Translations under genes and position numbers: made by a program
Notes under the pieces: model-generated
The model's database searches: none
What the model was told of the DNA's origin: nothing
Seen by the model: the letters and a program-made list of their open reading frames with translations, nothing else
In this document: positions 21,301 to 21,379 of the stretch, in pieces
Layout of the letters: every line of letters starts with the position of its first letter
Numbering within the stretch: position 1 is the stretch's first letter
Assembly (NCBI RefSeq): GCF_938036805.1
Contig: NZ_CALHWC010000169.1
Coordinates: forward strand, 1-21,379
DNA: 21,379 nt
Reading direction: 5' to 3'
DNA from: an uncultured Streptococcus sp.
GTDB lineage: Bacteria > Bacillota > Bacilli > Lactobacillales > Streptococcaceae

Positions 21301-21379
21301 TTGACTTTTGGTTAGAAAATTTGGTATGATAGTAGGCGGTATTGTTTACCCCATTTGTAAGGCCCCGGAACCTTTCAAA
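21301..21379 (+). promoter_or_regulatory. Promoter and start of an untranslated leader for a gene beyond the window
   Basis: -35 TTGACT (21301-21306), 18-nt spacer, -10 TATGAT (21325-21330), so transcription starts near 21337. The last ~43 bases (GGTATTGTTTACC and GGCCCCGGAACC among them) contain no start codon with a ribosome site and read like the beginning of a conserved structured leader. A ribosomal-protein leader such as the L13 type is one candidate, held with low confidence. The 44 bases between degV and the promoter hold nothing recognised. Confidence 0.55.

Overview
The window looks like a chromosomal segment of an oral streptococcus of the mitis/sanguinis/gordonii type. The core genes (recD2, lepB, rnhC, truA, tig, rlmB, degV) read as streptococcal proteins. 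The comAB pair closely resembles, from memory, the pneumococcal competence-peptide exporter. Base composition is moderate in the housekeeping genes and clearly more AT-rich in an island at about 15.85-18.13 kb. The species cannot be fixed from the sequence alone.

Layout, left to right. Positions 1-3488 hold three minus-strand housekeeping genes: recD2 (cut by the window edge), then lepB and rnhC, with lepB and rnhC 3 nt apart. Positions 3489-8240 are a secretion locus. A near-perfect match to the ComR-box (ECom) consensus sits in front of two small double-glycine bacteriocin-like peptides, the first of which is too short for ordinary ORF cut-offs. A strong terminator follows, then comA (C39 peptidase/ABC exporter) and comB (its accessory protein). 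ComAB would trim and export GG-leader peptides, so the two peptides are probable substrates alongside the competence pheromone. No immunity gene is visible. Positions 8241-10730 hold a self-contained tetR/ABC ATPase/FtsX-type permease operon with a palindromic operator just downstream of its predicted start of transcription.

Positions 10734-14234 hold a Nudix hydrolase (minus strand) and a truA, pyridoxine/HMP kinase, ECF S-component, UPF0340 operon. They are bracketed by two 178-bp copies (171/178 identical) of a highly structured intergenic repeat. One copy supplies the last ~22 codons and the stop of the Nudix gene. Trigger factor (tig) follows with a textbook promoter and terminator.

Positions 15.87-18.13 kb form an AT-rich island. 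An Rgg/MutR-type regulator (minus strand) is divergent from a two-gene operon for two secreted proteins that I do not recognise but which share a ~60-residue module. A perfect 10-bp inverted repeat lies in the shared control region. A 750-bp stretch without genes follows, holding a third structured element of a related type, 4.7 tandem copies of a 42-bp unit, and a 13-bp hairpin. The window ends with rlmB, an unknown gene translationally coupled to it, degV, and a promoter with the start of an untranslated leader for a gene outside the window.

The most notable observations are the ComR-like box driving a GG-peptide pair beside a ComCDE-type exporter, the Rgg-controlled secreted pair with a shared module, two (possibly three) RNA-enzyme genes whose promoters place the transcript start on the ATG (leaderless mRNAs), the 42-bp tandem array, and a repeat that has become the C-terminus of a protein.
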